Shown: positions 20,245 through 32,057 of the stretch, piece after piece
Layout of the letters: the number at the start of each line of letters is the position of its first letter
How positions within the stretch are numbered: the stretch's first letter is position 1
DNA from: Nicotiana tabacum
Taxonomy: Eukaryota; Streptophyta; Magnoliopsida; Solanales; Solanaceae
Direction of reading: 5' to 3'
Assembly: GCF_000715075.1 (NCBI RefSeq)
Contig: NC_134081.1
Span: forward strand, 112,132,289 to 112,196,288
Length of the DNA: 64,000 nt
Notes under the pieces: generated by a model
Seen by the model: the letters and a program-made list of their open reading frames with translations, nothing else
What the model was told of the DNA's origin: nothing
Databases searched by the model: none
Position numbers and translations under genes: made by a program

Positions 20245-20400
20245 TCATCCTCTAACCATAGGAGCCCGAAGGAAATGAGTAACACGACAGGCATCTTTAG
20301 TTTTTCCATGTTCAAAACATGCAGTGTACTCCATAATAGCTACTTTGTCCTTTGGATATTTTGACAATACAAATTTTAGCATTGAAAAAATAGTTAAAAG
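20245..20400 (-). pseudogene. Possible host exon relic, unidentified (weakly PPR-like)
   Basis: The minus strand has 51 open codons from 20400 to a TGA at 20247-20245. They follow an acceptor-like GAGCTAACAG at 20401-20410. The residues MLKFVLSKYPKDKVAIMEY, then ACFEHGKTKDACRVTHFL look like real protein, unlike the surrounding AT-rich DNA. The Cys/Gly/Lys helical pattern recalls a pentatricopeptide-type helix pair, but this is weak. It could be a C-terminal exon of a lost gene. Confidence 0.3.
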
Positions 20401-20539
20401 CTGTTAGCTCATTAATTAAACTGGAAAATACAAATGAAGCTTAGTTGCTCACACGGCCAAAGAAAGTAATATAATTTTCAACTGACTACAATGCATCACC
20501 TACTAAAGAATTCAAGCAAGACGCCCATGTGTTTCTTAT

Positions 20540-21120
20540 GTTATCCTTGGGATAACCTTATGTTGCGACCTAGTCGAAAGTTGAATTTCGGTATTGCTAA
20601 TCACATGATATGACAATAAAATTATATATTTATCGTCTCCAAAGTTCTTTTTTGCTACCGAGGACAAGTGGCAGCTATATTCGGAATGTATGTACATCTT
20701 CAATGCTAGCTCCCGCCATACACAGCGACTCCAGCTCCAAAATCTACACGCAAGGTGCAGAAGTGTAGTATGAGTACAGCCGACCCCATGTACTCCGTAA
20801 GTATATTGTCTAATCTCGTCGAAGTAGTGACAAGGCTTTTTAGTTAAAGGATGCTCACTGACATAACCTGTACAGTAAACTAGAAATAGAACAACACTGC
20901 TATTTAATAGAAAATAGTACGAGGAAACAATCATGCGAAGCAGAAAATGATTTCTTGAAGGACCACAATTAATATCCCTCAACATCACGACCAATTCCTT
21001 CCTTAGACTGATAACAAGCAAATCACAGTAATACTTTCATAACTCTCATAGAGTGAGAAAAATACTCAAGACATCAAAACCAATGGCACGTCAACACCCT
21101 TCGTGCATTTATCTCTTATG
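20540..21120 (-). repeat. Gypsy LTR fragment (R/U5 side)
   Basis: On the plus strand it contains CCAGCTCCAAAATCTACACG, GTGCAGAAGTGTAGTATGAGTACAGCC and CCCCATGTACTCCGTAAGTAT. It ends with GGCACGTCAACACCCTTCGTGC. These are the conserved acceptor block and hairpin unit of the minus-strand LTRs at 6190-6300 and 21720-21830. It abuts a gag fragment at about 21125, so it is a rearranged piece. Confidence 0.7.
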
Positions 21121-21124
21121 GCCC

Positions 21125-21379
21125 TAGCAGAATATGCAGGTGTCTGCTCAGCTGACTCGGTAGCACGTGTCCTCACCATTTGTGAGAGAATAGAGATACG
21201 AAGGCTCAAACTACAAAATCAATAAATTCCGCACGACGGGATTGAAAGAAGTGGAAATTTTCTTACAGTTATGTTGCCTCTCAAAGATAAGTATAGACGT
21301 CTCCGTACTGATCCGCAAGACTCTACAAGACTCTTTCATGACTCGTAGAACCTATGAACCTAGAGCTCTGATACCAACT
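21125..21379 (-). pseudogene. Leader and gag start of a minus-strand gypsy element (element B)
   Basis: Downstream of LTR B on the minus strand lie a perfect TGGTATCAGAGC primer site (21365-21376), a leader, and an ATG at 21179-21177 opening with VRTRATESAEQTP. This resembles the gag starts of elements A and F. Gag is cut after about 18 codons by the junction with another LTR fragment. Confidence 0.75.
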
Positions 21380-22039
21380 TATCAAGACCAAAAATCCCAC
21401 CACATGCGTCGTGATGGCACTTAGTCTCTAAGACTAGGTAAGCCGATTACAATTTCATTTCGAGCCATTTTTTTTGAAACATATAATTTAATACAAGTGT
21501 CGAAACCAACATCGGAAATAATTATAACAATCTCCCAAGACTGGTAATACAGAGTCACGAATTCTAATTGAATACATGCAATGATCTCAAAGATCGAATA
21601 TACAGTACTGTTCGAATAAGAGTTGACAGTACAATATAATGAAAAGACTCCAAGGGACTGCGACGACCAAGCAGTCCTACCTTGAATCCTTGCGATCACA
21701 CTCTAATCTCTGTCCGAATCCGATATTTCCAATACCTGGCTCTGCACAAAAATATGCATAAGTGTAGTATGAGTACACCACAATCAGTACCCAGTAAGTA
21801 TCAAGACTAACCTCGGTGGAGTAGTGACGAGGTACAGTCAAGACACTCACTAGTCAAATAACCTATGCAATATAGCATACAAAAATAATAAAAAATAAAT
21901 AGCAGTGATGGAAACAATAATCAACTTGTGACATAAACAACAAGGCAACAAAAATACCATAAATATTGCTCAAACAAATAATAAACACAAGTACAACTAA
22001 TTAATCAAGTCTTTCAAAATATACATCTTTTATCTATAA

Positions 22040-22240
22040 GTTTTTCAAATAAAAATCTTTAGAATGTAATCCGTACAATTAAATATATCCCGAATATACT
22101 TATTTCAAATAAATATCTTATGAATATAATTCTTTCAAATAAATATCTTTCAAATATAATTCTTTTAAGTAACTATCTTTCGAATATAATTCTTTCAAGT
22201 AAATACCTTTCGAATATAATTCTTTCAAGTAAAGGTCACC
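22040..22240. repeat. 30-bp AT-rich tandem repeats in LTR B
   Basis: Imperfect repeats of ATCTTTCGAATATAATTCTT followed by TCAAGTAAAT. The same unit occurs in both LTRs of element E (39531-39760 and 45712-45945). Confidence 0.85.
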
Positions 22241-22417
22241 ATGTGACACCTTATTATCCTTATCCGGTGTGAGAAATATATTCAAGATATCACATCAAAT
22301 GGCACAGTAATACCTTCGTGGATTTATCTCATTAAATTCATAACTTTCCTGGTGCGAGGAATATATTCAACGTATCACATCGAATGGAACGGTAATACCT
22401 TCATGCACTTGTCTCAT

Positions 22418-22421
<4 letters not shown>

Positions 22422-22486
<65 letters not shown>
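22422..22486. repeat. (TA)n microsatellite in LTR B
   Basis: A pure TA run of about 65 bp between two hairpin-array units. Confidence 0.95.
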
Positions 22487-22487
<1 letters not shown>

Positions 22488-22734
22488 AATAAACTGGCAC
22501 GGCAATGCCCTTCATGCATTTATCTCTTTCTCACCGAGCATACATATAACAGTATCAACTAGGTGGGAGAAATGCCAATAACAATAAAAGAAATAAAGTG
22601 AAAGGCACACAGGAATCAACAACGATTACAAGTCATATAGAAATATAGGTGCACAATAACAACTCAAGATAAATGCATGAATGTATACACAACGAAAAGA
22701 TATCACAATATAATGTATGTCTCTTGTCCTCGCC

Positions 22735-23035
22735 TGCGCGGAAACACCCTTCGTGCCATGAACATATGATAACATAAAAATAATGGCACGACATCACCCT
22801 TTGTGTTTTACTCTCATTCTCACATGATAATGTATATGAAATGGCATGGCATTATCCTTTGTGCATATTAATGTATATGAATGGAACGACATCACTCTTC
22901 GTGCTTTATACCTTTCCTCACATGATAATATAGTTGAAATGGCACGACATCATCTTTCGTGCTTTACACTCTCCCTCACATGATAATGTATATGAAATGG
23001 CACGACATCACCCTTCGTGCTTTACACTCTTCCTT
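22735..23035. repeat. Hairpin tandem array in LTR B
   Basis: About five units of roughly 58 bp, each with ATGGCACGACATCACCCTTC followed by GTGCTTTACACTC and an ACATGATAATGTATATGAA spacer. GCACG and CGTGC can pair. It is homologous in style and position to the array in LTR A. Confidence 0.85.
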
Positions 23036-25151
23036 ACCAAGCACATGTATATCATTAACAAGCAAGGTAGGAAGCATAAATAAAATCAACAAGAGTGTTT
23101 AAACGACAACACAATACAACAATTCATATCACAATTTGCCCACAACCAACTATAAAGGTACAACAAAATCAATTAATTTTACAGCAAATAGCTCAAGGCT
23201 CCACACAACGTATATAAAACCTCAAAAACAACAACAGAGATGAAAAAGTAACTCAGCATAAGACAACGCCTTCTTTAATCCAAATTTTTGATAAATATAT
23301 ATTAGTGCCTCATTTTAAACTTATTTAATAATTATTTACAGATAAGGAATCCATAATAAAATTATTTCCAAGAACTGTCAACCCAATTAACCACGGTATT
23401 TCACATAAAATCAAAGTGATAATCACACTAAATTATCATATAAAAACAACTTAGGCAAACAAGGAATGAAGGATGACAAATAAAGGATTTAATAAGTGAC
23501 AACAATTTCAAATTTAATACATAAAGGCGTCTACGAATTTTAACTGATATAATTTTCATATATAAACCAAGTACGTACTCGTCACCTCGCGTACATTATT
23601 TTCAATTACACTATTTTCACATAAGACTCAATGCCTAAAGGGTAATTTCCCCCACTCAAGGTTAGGCAATATACTTACCTCAAACCAAAAATTGACTCAA
23701 ATATCAACCACGGCTTTGCCTTTCGAATTTGTCTCCAAACCAATCAAACCTAGAAATTTATTTACCAACAATTCAATTTGAGCTTTAGAAATTATTCATA
23801 GTTCGACAGAGACTCAATTTAAGTCATTTTTGGAAACGTCAACATGGGTTCACTTTTCGGAACCCTATGAAAACTCACGGAATCCAAACACCCATTCCGA
23901 TACGTGTTTAACCATACAAAAATTATCAAATTCCGACTTCGGATTGCCTTTCAAATCTTCATTTTACATTTTTGGAAGATTTTACAAAAATCTGATTTTC
24001 TTCAATTAAATTCACGGATTCATGATGTAAATAAGTATGGAATCATGAAATATAAATGATTTAGGATAAAGAACACTTACCCAATTCAAACTTGTGAAAA
24101 CCCCTTCTGAAAAATCGCCCAAACCGAGCTCCCCAACTCTATTTTTGTTCAAAATGACGAAACTCCCAGTTTATAGGGGTAACTGTCTGTAGTGCCACAG
24201 GTGGCATGGAGCGCTTCATGTGGCGCCGTTTCCAGAACTCCAAAAATCCCAGCGCCAGGGCTAGCGCCCCACGCTACCTTGGACTCTAGCGACGGGAATT
24301 CTTTTCCGACACGAAAATGGGCATAACTCTCTCATACGATGTCCAAATTCGAAGATTTTTTTTGCTATGGCTACGAAATTTCAATACGGATCTAATGATT
24401 AATAAAAACTGAATTTGGAGATCATTTCCTTAATGTTATATCCACTTATTTTTAAAGAAACGACGTCGAAACATTCTAGAAATATCCAAATTAAATTCCG
24501 TTAACCATCCGAAATCCACCTTAGGCCCTCGGGACATCAACCAAATATACCAACAAGTCCTAAAATATCACACAAACTTAGTCGATGCCTCAAATCACAT
24601 CAAACAATACTAACAATATGAATCACACCCCAATTCAAGATTAAATGAAACTATCGAATTCCAACTTCTACATTCGATGCCGAAACCTATCAAATCAAAT
24701 CCGATTGACTTCAAATTTTGCACACAAGTCATAAATGACATAATGGACCTATTCAAATTTCCAGAATCGAATTCTAATCCTGATATCAATAAAGTTAACT
24801 CCCGGTCAAACTTCCAAACCTTTCATTTTCAACTTTCGCCATTTCAAGCCAAAATCAACTACAGACTTCTAAATAAATTTCCGGACACACTCCTAAGTCA
24901 TAAATCACCATATAGAGCTATTGGAACCATCAAAACTCCGTTCCAGAGTCGTTTGCACAAAAGTCAAATTTCGATCAACTCTTTTCGCTTAAGTTTCAAA
25001 ATAGAGAATTGTTCTTTCAATTTAATCTCGTATCATCCGAAAATCAAACTCGACCATACGCGCAAGTCATAATAAACATTACAAAGCTACTGGGGACCTT
25101 AAGCTATTGAAGGGGATGCCAAATCTCAAAATGACTAGTCGGGTCGTTACA

Positions 25152-26667
25152 TTCTCCCCCTCTTAAACAAACGTTCGTCCTCGAACGTGCCAAGAATCTT
25201 TCCGAGGACATTAAATTTATGAGTGTATTATTACACACACTCGCGGGTGATTCTACGTCACTGAAAATTTAATATGGACCCGATAACACCATCTCAGTTG
25301 AGATTATTTCTTTTACCCATATTTATAAACTTTAAAACCAATTTCTTACACTCCAAATATTTTTTTTAAAAAGGCCTGATTTTCACATCAACACACGGTA
25401 TTAGTCTCAACCGGCTGTAACAACTCGTGCCTACGCACACACCATACGTATGCCCATAACCACATCTCCGGGCATAATAAATATTCATAATTAATTCTAA
25501 CATCGTCAATTAACCTCATATTAACCAAAACCTCGTTTTGAATTTTCACAACACGACAGCAAAACTTGAGGCATGAAAACCTCATAACTATTTACCCGAC
25601 TTAACAAGTCACATTTAACACCACCTGGGCACTTACCTTGTGGGCTAAAACTCAATAATTACAGCACGAATATGGCTAAATATGCACAGGAAAAAAAACA
25701 CATACAAGAATTATCAAATAAACCTAACATGCATAACTCCCTATCTGTATTATAATGCAAAACTTTTATCAAGGGAGAATATAAAACATATGAATTTAAC
25801 CACAAAGATCTCATCTCGATATAACTTCCACTGTGGCATGTAGCCCGGTTTAAACATATCAATTAACATTAAAATGCGAGGATCCCATCCCCGGCTCTGA
25901 ATCACAAGTATTATGCATATTGTGCCAACTGAATTTTTTATATATTTTATTTTCCTTATTTTAAATAAATCTCGACAAACAATTTCACAATACATAATGA
26001 GCCCCCATACCGGTAGGGCATTAAATTTATAATTTTTAACCAAACTATCTCGAATTTTTATCAAAACCCACTATAGTGAGTAATAAGTCACTTTTGGACT
26101 CATAGCCCTCAATAGTGAATAAAAAAAAATGATAGACACAAGATAACACCATCAAATCTCCCAACAGGGATAAACAAATGAGTGGAGTAAAAATTCACAA
26201 ATTCACCGTATAAGGAGCATGATAGGAGATCTCACCTCGATAATTGGGATTGAATCAAAATAAGAATAGTGATCCTCTATTATTAATTAAATCATGCCTG
26301 TAACGACACCAAATGGTGTATCGGCCTCAGCCATACCATAACAATTACATCAACGGGCTGGGCCTCCCCATCTAGAGCGCCCTCTACCCGCCTGTCCTCC
26401 ACCCATAACTGGCTATGCATGTTGGGTAGTAACTGGAATGTAGCATATAGCTTGAGTGTTCTGATGAAATCCACCTCTCCCAAGTCTGGAACAATCTCTC
26501 ATGATGTGCCAGTATCACCATTCTCATAACAACCCCTCTGCGGGTGCGACTGCTCATACCGGATAACTGAAATAACCACTATAAAAACCCTGTGTCGGTG
26601 GTGCACTAAAAGGATTAATTGGAGCACTACGAGTACTTTGAATTGCAGACTGGCCTGACCAACTTTT
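25152..26667 (-). repeat. Noncoding internal region of element B (truncated)
   Basis: On the minus strand it ends with ACGTTCGAGGACGAACG and the polypurine tract. Before that lie about 1.1 kb of noncoding DNA that matches 42740-43870 of element E, and a degenerate gag zinc-knuckle region. Pol is absent. The right side joins directly to the middle of another LTR copy at about 26668. Confidence 0.75.
26491..26531 (-). pseudogene. Degenerate gag zinc knuckle (element B)
   Basis: The minus strand reads GCYENGDTG and then loses frame by one base before the final Cys codon. The second Cys is replaced by Asn. The intact equivalent in element E (44045-44086) shows what it derives from. RG-rich remnants flank it. 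Confidence 0.6.
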
Positions 26668-28053
26668 CAATTTTAGTTTAGAAATTATTCAAAATTCAAC
26701 AGAGACTCAATTTAAGTCATTTTCGGAAAAGTCAACCAAAAGTCAACGTAGGTTCCACTTTTCGGAACCTGACGAAAAATCACAGAATTCAAATTCCCAT
26801 TACGATACTAGTTTAACCATATAAAAACTATTAAATTCCGACATCGGATTGTCTTTCAAATTTTCATTTTATATTTTTGAAAGATTTTACAAAAATCTGA
26901 TTTTCTTCAATTAAATTCACAGATTCATGATGTAACTAAGTATGGAATCATGAAATGTAAATGATTTAGGATAAGAACACTTACCCAGTTCAAACTTGTG
27001 AAAAACCCCTCTGCAAATCGCCCAAACCGAGCTCCCCAACTCTATTTTTGTCAAAAATGGCGAAACTCCCCGTTTATAGGGGTAAATGTCTGTAGCGCCA
27101 CAGGTGGCGTGGGGCGCTGCCTATGGCGCCGTTTCCAGAACTCCAAAAATCCCAGCGCCAGGGCTAGCGCCTCACGCTACCCTAGACGCTGGCGACGAGA
27201 ATTCTTTCCCAACACGGAAATGGGCATAACTCTCTAATACGATGTCCGAATTCGACTATTCTTTTTGCTATGACTGCAAAATTTTAATACGGATCTAATG
27301 ATTCAATAAAAACTGAATTTTGAGCTCATTTGATTAATGTGATACCACTTATTCTTGAAGAAAAGACGTCAAAACATTCTAGAAATATCCAAATTAAATT
27401 TCGTTAACCATCCGATATACACATGAGGCCCTCGGGATCTCTACCAAATATACCAACAAGTCCTAAAATATCATACGAACTTAGTCGATGCCTCAAATCA
27501 CATCCAACAATACTTAAAATATGAATCACACCCCAATTGAGGCTTAAATGAAACTATCGAATTCCAACTTCTACATTCGATGCCGAAACTTATCAAATCA
27601 AGTCCGATTGACTTGAAATTTTGCACACAAATCATAAATTATATAACAAACCTATTCAAATTTTCAGAATCAGATTCCAACCCTGATATCCATAAAGTCA
27701 ACTCTCTGTGAAACTTCCATATCTTCAATTTCCAACTTTCGCTATTTGAAGCCAAAATCAACTACAGACTTTCAAATAAATATCCGGACACACTCCTAAG
27801 CCCAAAATAACCAAACGGAGCTATTGAAACCATCAAAACTCTATTCCGGAGTCGTTTTTACAAAGTCAAACTTCGGTCAACTCTTTTCACTTAAGTTTCA
27901 AAACTGAAAATTGTTCTTTCAATTTAATCCCGTATCATCCGGAAACCAAACTCGACCATACACGCAAGTCATAATGAATATTACAAAGATACTCGGGACC
28001 TTAAAGTGCTGAAGGGGACTTAAATTCTCAAAATGACCCGTCGGGTCATTACA
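26668..28053 (-). repeat. Partial second LTR of element B (U3 half)
   Basis: Collinear with about 23770-25151. It includes the GGCGCC-type block (27095-27200) and the donor-like ACACTTACCCAG at 26979-26990. The right edge is an 8-bp perfect inverted repeat (AATGACCC-GTC-GGGTCATT, 28032-28050) followed by TACA. The R/U5 half is missing. Confidence 0.85.
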
Positions 28054-30088
28054 ATAACAGTCGTAGCAATGTATTAGTGATTAAGCATAATTATGACCGA
28101 ATTAGACACATCAATGTTTCATAACATTCCGTCAATTTTTTAATCAAGTTATAGTAAACTAAATCTTGGTTTCTAACATTTAATTACATATTCTTAGTAT
28201 CTAGGAGTCAAAGTAAGACTTGAAGCAAGAAGGTCATGTAATTCTACAAGGCACAATTTATAGCATAATCTATCCCCGAGCATGATTAACCCTGGCACAT
28301 GCATATATGCTCGTCACCTCATATATGTATCATCCCCGCATGTAGAAAATAACGTCAAATAGTAGGAAACATTCCCTCAACAAAGTTAGGCAAGACGCTT
28401 ACCTCAATTCGGCCAACTAAATACTCAATTTAGCTTCTTCCTTTACAAATTCACCTCTGCCTGGCTCAATCTAGCCAAAGACGACTTAAATATATCACGC
28501 AATGCAAGAAAAAATAATTTCAATTAAATAAAGCTATGACCTTTATGCAATTTCTAAAAGGTCAACAAAAGTCAACTCCGAGCTCGCCCCGTCCAAACCC
28601 GGGTCCAAGGGTAGGTCTTGACTACCCATAGCCCCACGAGTCCATATACGTGATTTGTATCCAAATTCGAGTCCTATTCAACTCTCAAATCCCAAATTTT
28701 CATATTTTGTTTTTTTAAAACTTAGACAATATCCCCAAATGTTCCTTAGATTCTCATGAATTTGATGTTAAATCTAATGTATAATCATAAAATATAATTG
28801 AAAATTTATTAAAGGTACTTACCCAATGGTTTAGTATGAAAATTCCATCACATAATCGCCTCCCATCGAAGATAGGGTTCAAAATATAACAAAATGAGGC
28901 TAAGTCTTACTTAGTTATATGCTGGCTGCAGATGTCGTATTTACGACATGGGGTTCGTATGTCGCAAATGCGAACACCACAAAAGCGAACCAGAAGACTT
29001 CCTGCTAAGGTCGCATTTGCGACCCAATTCTTCGTAAATGCGAAGATAGTTGTCTCGCAAAAGAGGCAGGGATCCTCGCAAAAGCGAACAACCACACTTC
29101 TCAAATACAAGGGATTTCTTCGCAAATGTGAATCTTCCCTAGCAGCCCAATTTCGTAAATTGATGGCCACTTCACAATTAAGATAGCCGCAGTTGCGACA
29201 AAAAACATCGCAATTGTGATGAAACAAGTACCAGCACTCAAAATCATATAAAATCGTTCCGAAACCAATCTGAAACTCACTCGAGCCCCCGAGGCTCCAA
29301 ACCAAATACCCACACCAGTCTAAAAATACAACACGAACTCGCTCGAGCGATCAAAACATCAAAATAACCTCTAAAAGTATGAATCGGATGCCAAAATGTA
29401 TGAGGATCACAATAAACTTCAAGAACTTCTAGCGTCGTAACCAAGTGTCCGATCTATATTAAATCAACTCCAAATGATCCCAAATTTTACAGGCAAGTTC
29501 CATATGATGAAATGGACCTATTCGGAGCTTCAAATCACGCATAACAACCTCGAAATGATGGATCCCACATCAAATCAAAATCAATGAACTTTGAACTTTC
29601 AACTTCCAAAATCCGCCGAAACATATCAAATCAACCCGGAATGAACTCAAATTTTGCGCACGAGTCCCAAATGACATAACGAAGTTGTTCCTATTCTTGG
29701 AACTATAATCCGAATCCGATATCCTCAAAGTCAACTTTCGGTCAAACTTATGAACTTTCCAACCCTTCAAATTTCCAACGTTCGCCAATTAGTGCTGAAT
29801 CCTTCTAGAAATATCCAAATGAAAATTCAGGCATACACCCGAATCCACAATCACCATCCAGACCTAATGGAACTATCAAAACTCCAATAAGAGGTCGAAT
29901 GCTAAAAAGTCAAACTTGGCCAACTCTTCCAACTTAAAGCTTCAATCTTGAAGTTCATTCTTCGAAATCGATTCCGAATAACTTGAAAACCAAAACCGAC
30001 GATTCACACAAGTCATAATACTTCGTGCGGAGACACTCATTCCCTCAAACTACCGAACGAAGTGCAAATTCTCAAAACGATCAGTTGG
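28054..30088 (-). repeat. LTR fragment of another gypsy family (D)
   Basis: Minus-strand LTR-like DNA with the same order of modules: a splice-donor-like GTACTTACCCAA near 28818, a GCGAAAATGCG/CGCAAATGCG block (28925-29215), and U3 text ending CTCAAAACGATCAGTTGGGT at 30088. The stretch 28054-28280 is AT-rich and unassigned. It abuts element B on the left and element C head-on on the right. Confidence 0.7.
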
Positions 30089-32042
30089 GTATCTCCACAC
30101 GTGAGGGAGCACAGGAGCGGGAAATGGACCGTAGAAGCGGTTGTGCAGGAGCGTAAGTTTTGTCTGCAAATGCGAATTTGCCTAGCCTTAGAGGAAATCA
30201 CACATGCGATGGATTTTTCCGCAATTGCGGAGTCCCAGATGCGACTGGCCGCATGAGCGAAGGTCGGGCTGGGCAGTGTGGTTTTGAAAACGAGGGTTTG
30301 GCTCATTTCCACTTCATTTCGTCAATGGGAGCCGATTTTGGAGCAATTTTGGAGTGCCATCTTCGTCATCTATTATGGGGTAAGTGATTTCTTCACATTG
30401 TGAGTTAAATTCATGGTTCATATGTGGATTTAAGCATGGGAATTAGTAAAAATTTGGAATTTTGGTAGAAAACCTAGAAAATTGGTATTTTTGGATTTTG
30501 ACCATGAAATTGGATATGGAATTTAAAATAAGTTATATATTTTAGCTCGTGGTGTTATGGGTAAAGTTTATCTTTAAAAATTTTCGGAATCCGGGTAAGT
30601 GAGCCTGAGGGTTAACTTTATTAACTTTTAGAGCAGAGTTGGAGATTGTTAGGAATTGATTAATTATAAGCATTTGGAGTATATTTTGATTGGTTTGCAC
30701 ATTGTTTGAATAGTTTTGAAGAGACGAGCTTCAGGTTGAGGTGTTTGAGTGGCGTTGGAGCCGGTTATAAAACTTCGGAGTGAGGTAAATCTCATGTCTA
30801 ACCTTGTGAGGGGGAAACTACCTCCTAGGTGATATTTATTATTATGTGCAACTAGTTGTGGGTGCTACGTACGAACGAGGTGATGAGAGTCCGTATGTTG
30901 CTAAAGCATGTTTATGTCTGGGTAAATTTAGGACTTTATCATGTAATAATTGAATTATTTAAACTCGTTCTGCTGGCTTAATTAATTAATGTTATAAATA
31001 AATTTGATTTAGAAATAAATATATGTATAATAGGCCGAGCCTTAACACTTTGAGTTGTGGGCGAGTTATTTGAGAAGCGTAAATATTATATTCGTTATAT
31101 GCTCATGTACTATTGTAAACATGTGTCTCGTAATTCGGTAACTTCTTTTCTTTGTTGTGGAGCGGGCCGAACACCTTGGCAGTATATAGATGCATCAATG
31201 GTTCGTGCCGCACGACCCTTGGCAGTGTACACATTATTCTGGATCGGGCCGAACGACCTCGGCAAAATTGTGCGTTATAACGCCATTAGTCCGAATATTC
31301 ACGAGATAAACTGTCCACTGATGCCTGGAGTTTTATATGGTATTCGTTATTTATATGATATTGACATATTTTCTGAGCTGTTAAGGTATAATACAAGATC
31401 TAGGAATTCATGGTTTAAAAGAAATAATTGGAAGATTATGTAATTTGCAGATTTACCCCATCATTGTCGTATGCTTCATACTTGTTTATCTTTTATTATG
31501 TTGCTTTATTAGACCTTTAGTAAGTGCCAATGTCAACCCCTCGTTACTACTTCTCCGGGGTTAGGCTAGATACTTTCTGGATACACGTTGATTTACGTAG
31601 TCACGCTGCACTTCTGTACTAAATGTGCAGGATCTGACAGGTTCATTTTTTGATCACCTTGGCGCGTAGGTGCACTTGTTGAGGAGACTTCATATGAGCT
31701 GCATTCTAGGCTACGCATCACAGTCCACCGAGTCTCTATTGTACTAATTATCTTATTCTGTCTTATTAAATTTCGGACAAATGTTGTATTATTATTATAC
31801 TCCCTAGAAAATACTCATGCACTTGTGACACCGGGTTTTGAGGGTTCCTACTGGTTGTTCGTTATTGTAGTTTACGTAGTTATTATGATTTTACCCTGTA
31901 AATTCCATTTTATACTATTTAAGAAATGGAGATTATGGTTTCGAAAGTAATAAAATGAGTAAATAATTTGATAAATCAACGTTGGCTTGCTTGACGGCGG
32001 CATTAGGCGCCATCACGACCTATAGTGGATTGGGTCGTGATA
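30089..32042 (+). repeat. 5' LTR of element C (5'-truncated)
   Basis: Collinear with the 3' LTR from 37381 on. It contains part of the CGCAGGTGCG-type block (30100-30270), two donor-like sites (GT at 30380 and 30785), three GGGCCGAACGACCTCGGC-type hairpins (31160-31270), the TACTTTCTGGATACACG block, and an acceptor-like AAATGTGCAG ending at 31630. It ends in GGGTCGTGATA. Confidence 0.87.
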
Positions 32043-32045
32043 GCT

Positions 32046-32057
32046 TGGTATCAGAGA
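32046..32057 (+). other. Primer binding site of element C (tRNA-iMet)
   Basis: TGGTATCAGAGA, one mismatch from the canonical tRNA-iMet complement, 3 nt after the LTR. Confidence 0.85.

Larger units (their letters stand above)
21380..25151 (-). repeat. LTR of element B, about 3.8 kb
   Basis: The right edge (25151) is set by the polypurine tract GAGGGGGAGAA on the minus strand at 25152-25165, followed by TGTAACGACCCGACTAGTC. The left edge (21380) is set by the perfect primer site 3 nt away. Both sides therefore carry internal DNA of an element, which implies a chained arrangement. Inside are AT-rich 30-bp repeats (22040-22240), a (TA)n run, hairpin arrays, a donor-like site near 24078 and a GGCGCC block (24190-24300). 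Confidence 0.85.

Noticed and set aside
22735..23035. Regularly spaced repeats that could suggest a CRISPR array
   Set aside because: Spacers are not unique, units are degenerate and self-paired, no cas genes exist, and the DNA is plant.
24677..25072. 131-residue plus-strand frame in LTR B
   Set aside because: Runs over U3 sequence that is homologous in B', E and others, where it is interrupted; composition is low-complexity Asn/Ser/Phe/Lys.
31057..31443. 128-residue frame in LTR C (also 38420-38668)
   Set aside because: Lies across the CCGA..TCGG hairpin array of the LTR; similarity between copies is LTR homology, and frame length is not kept.
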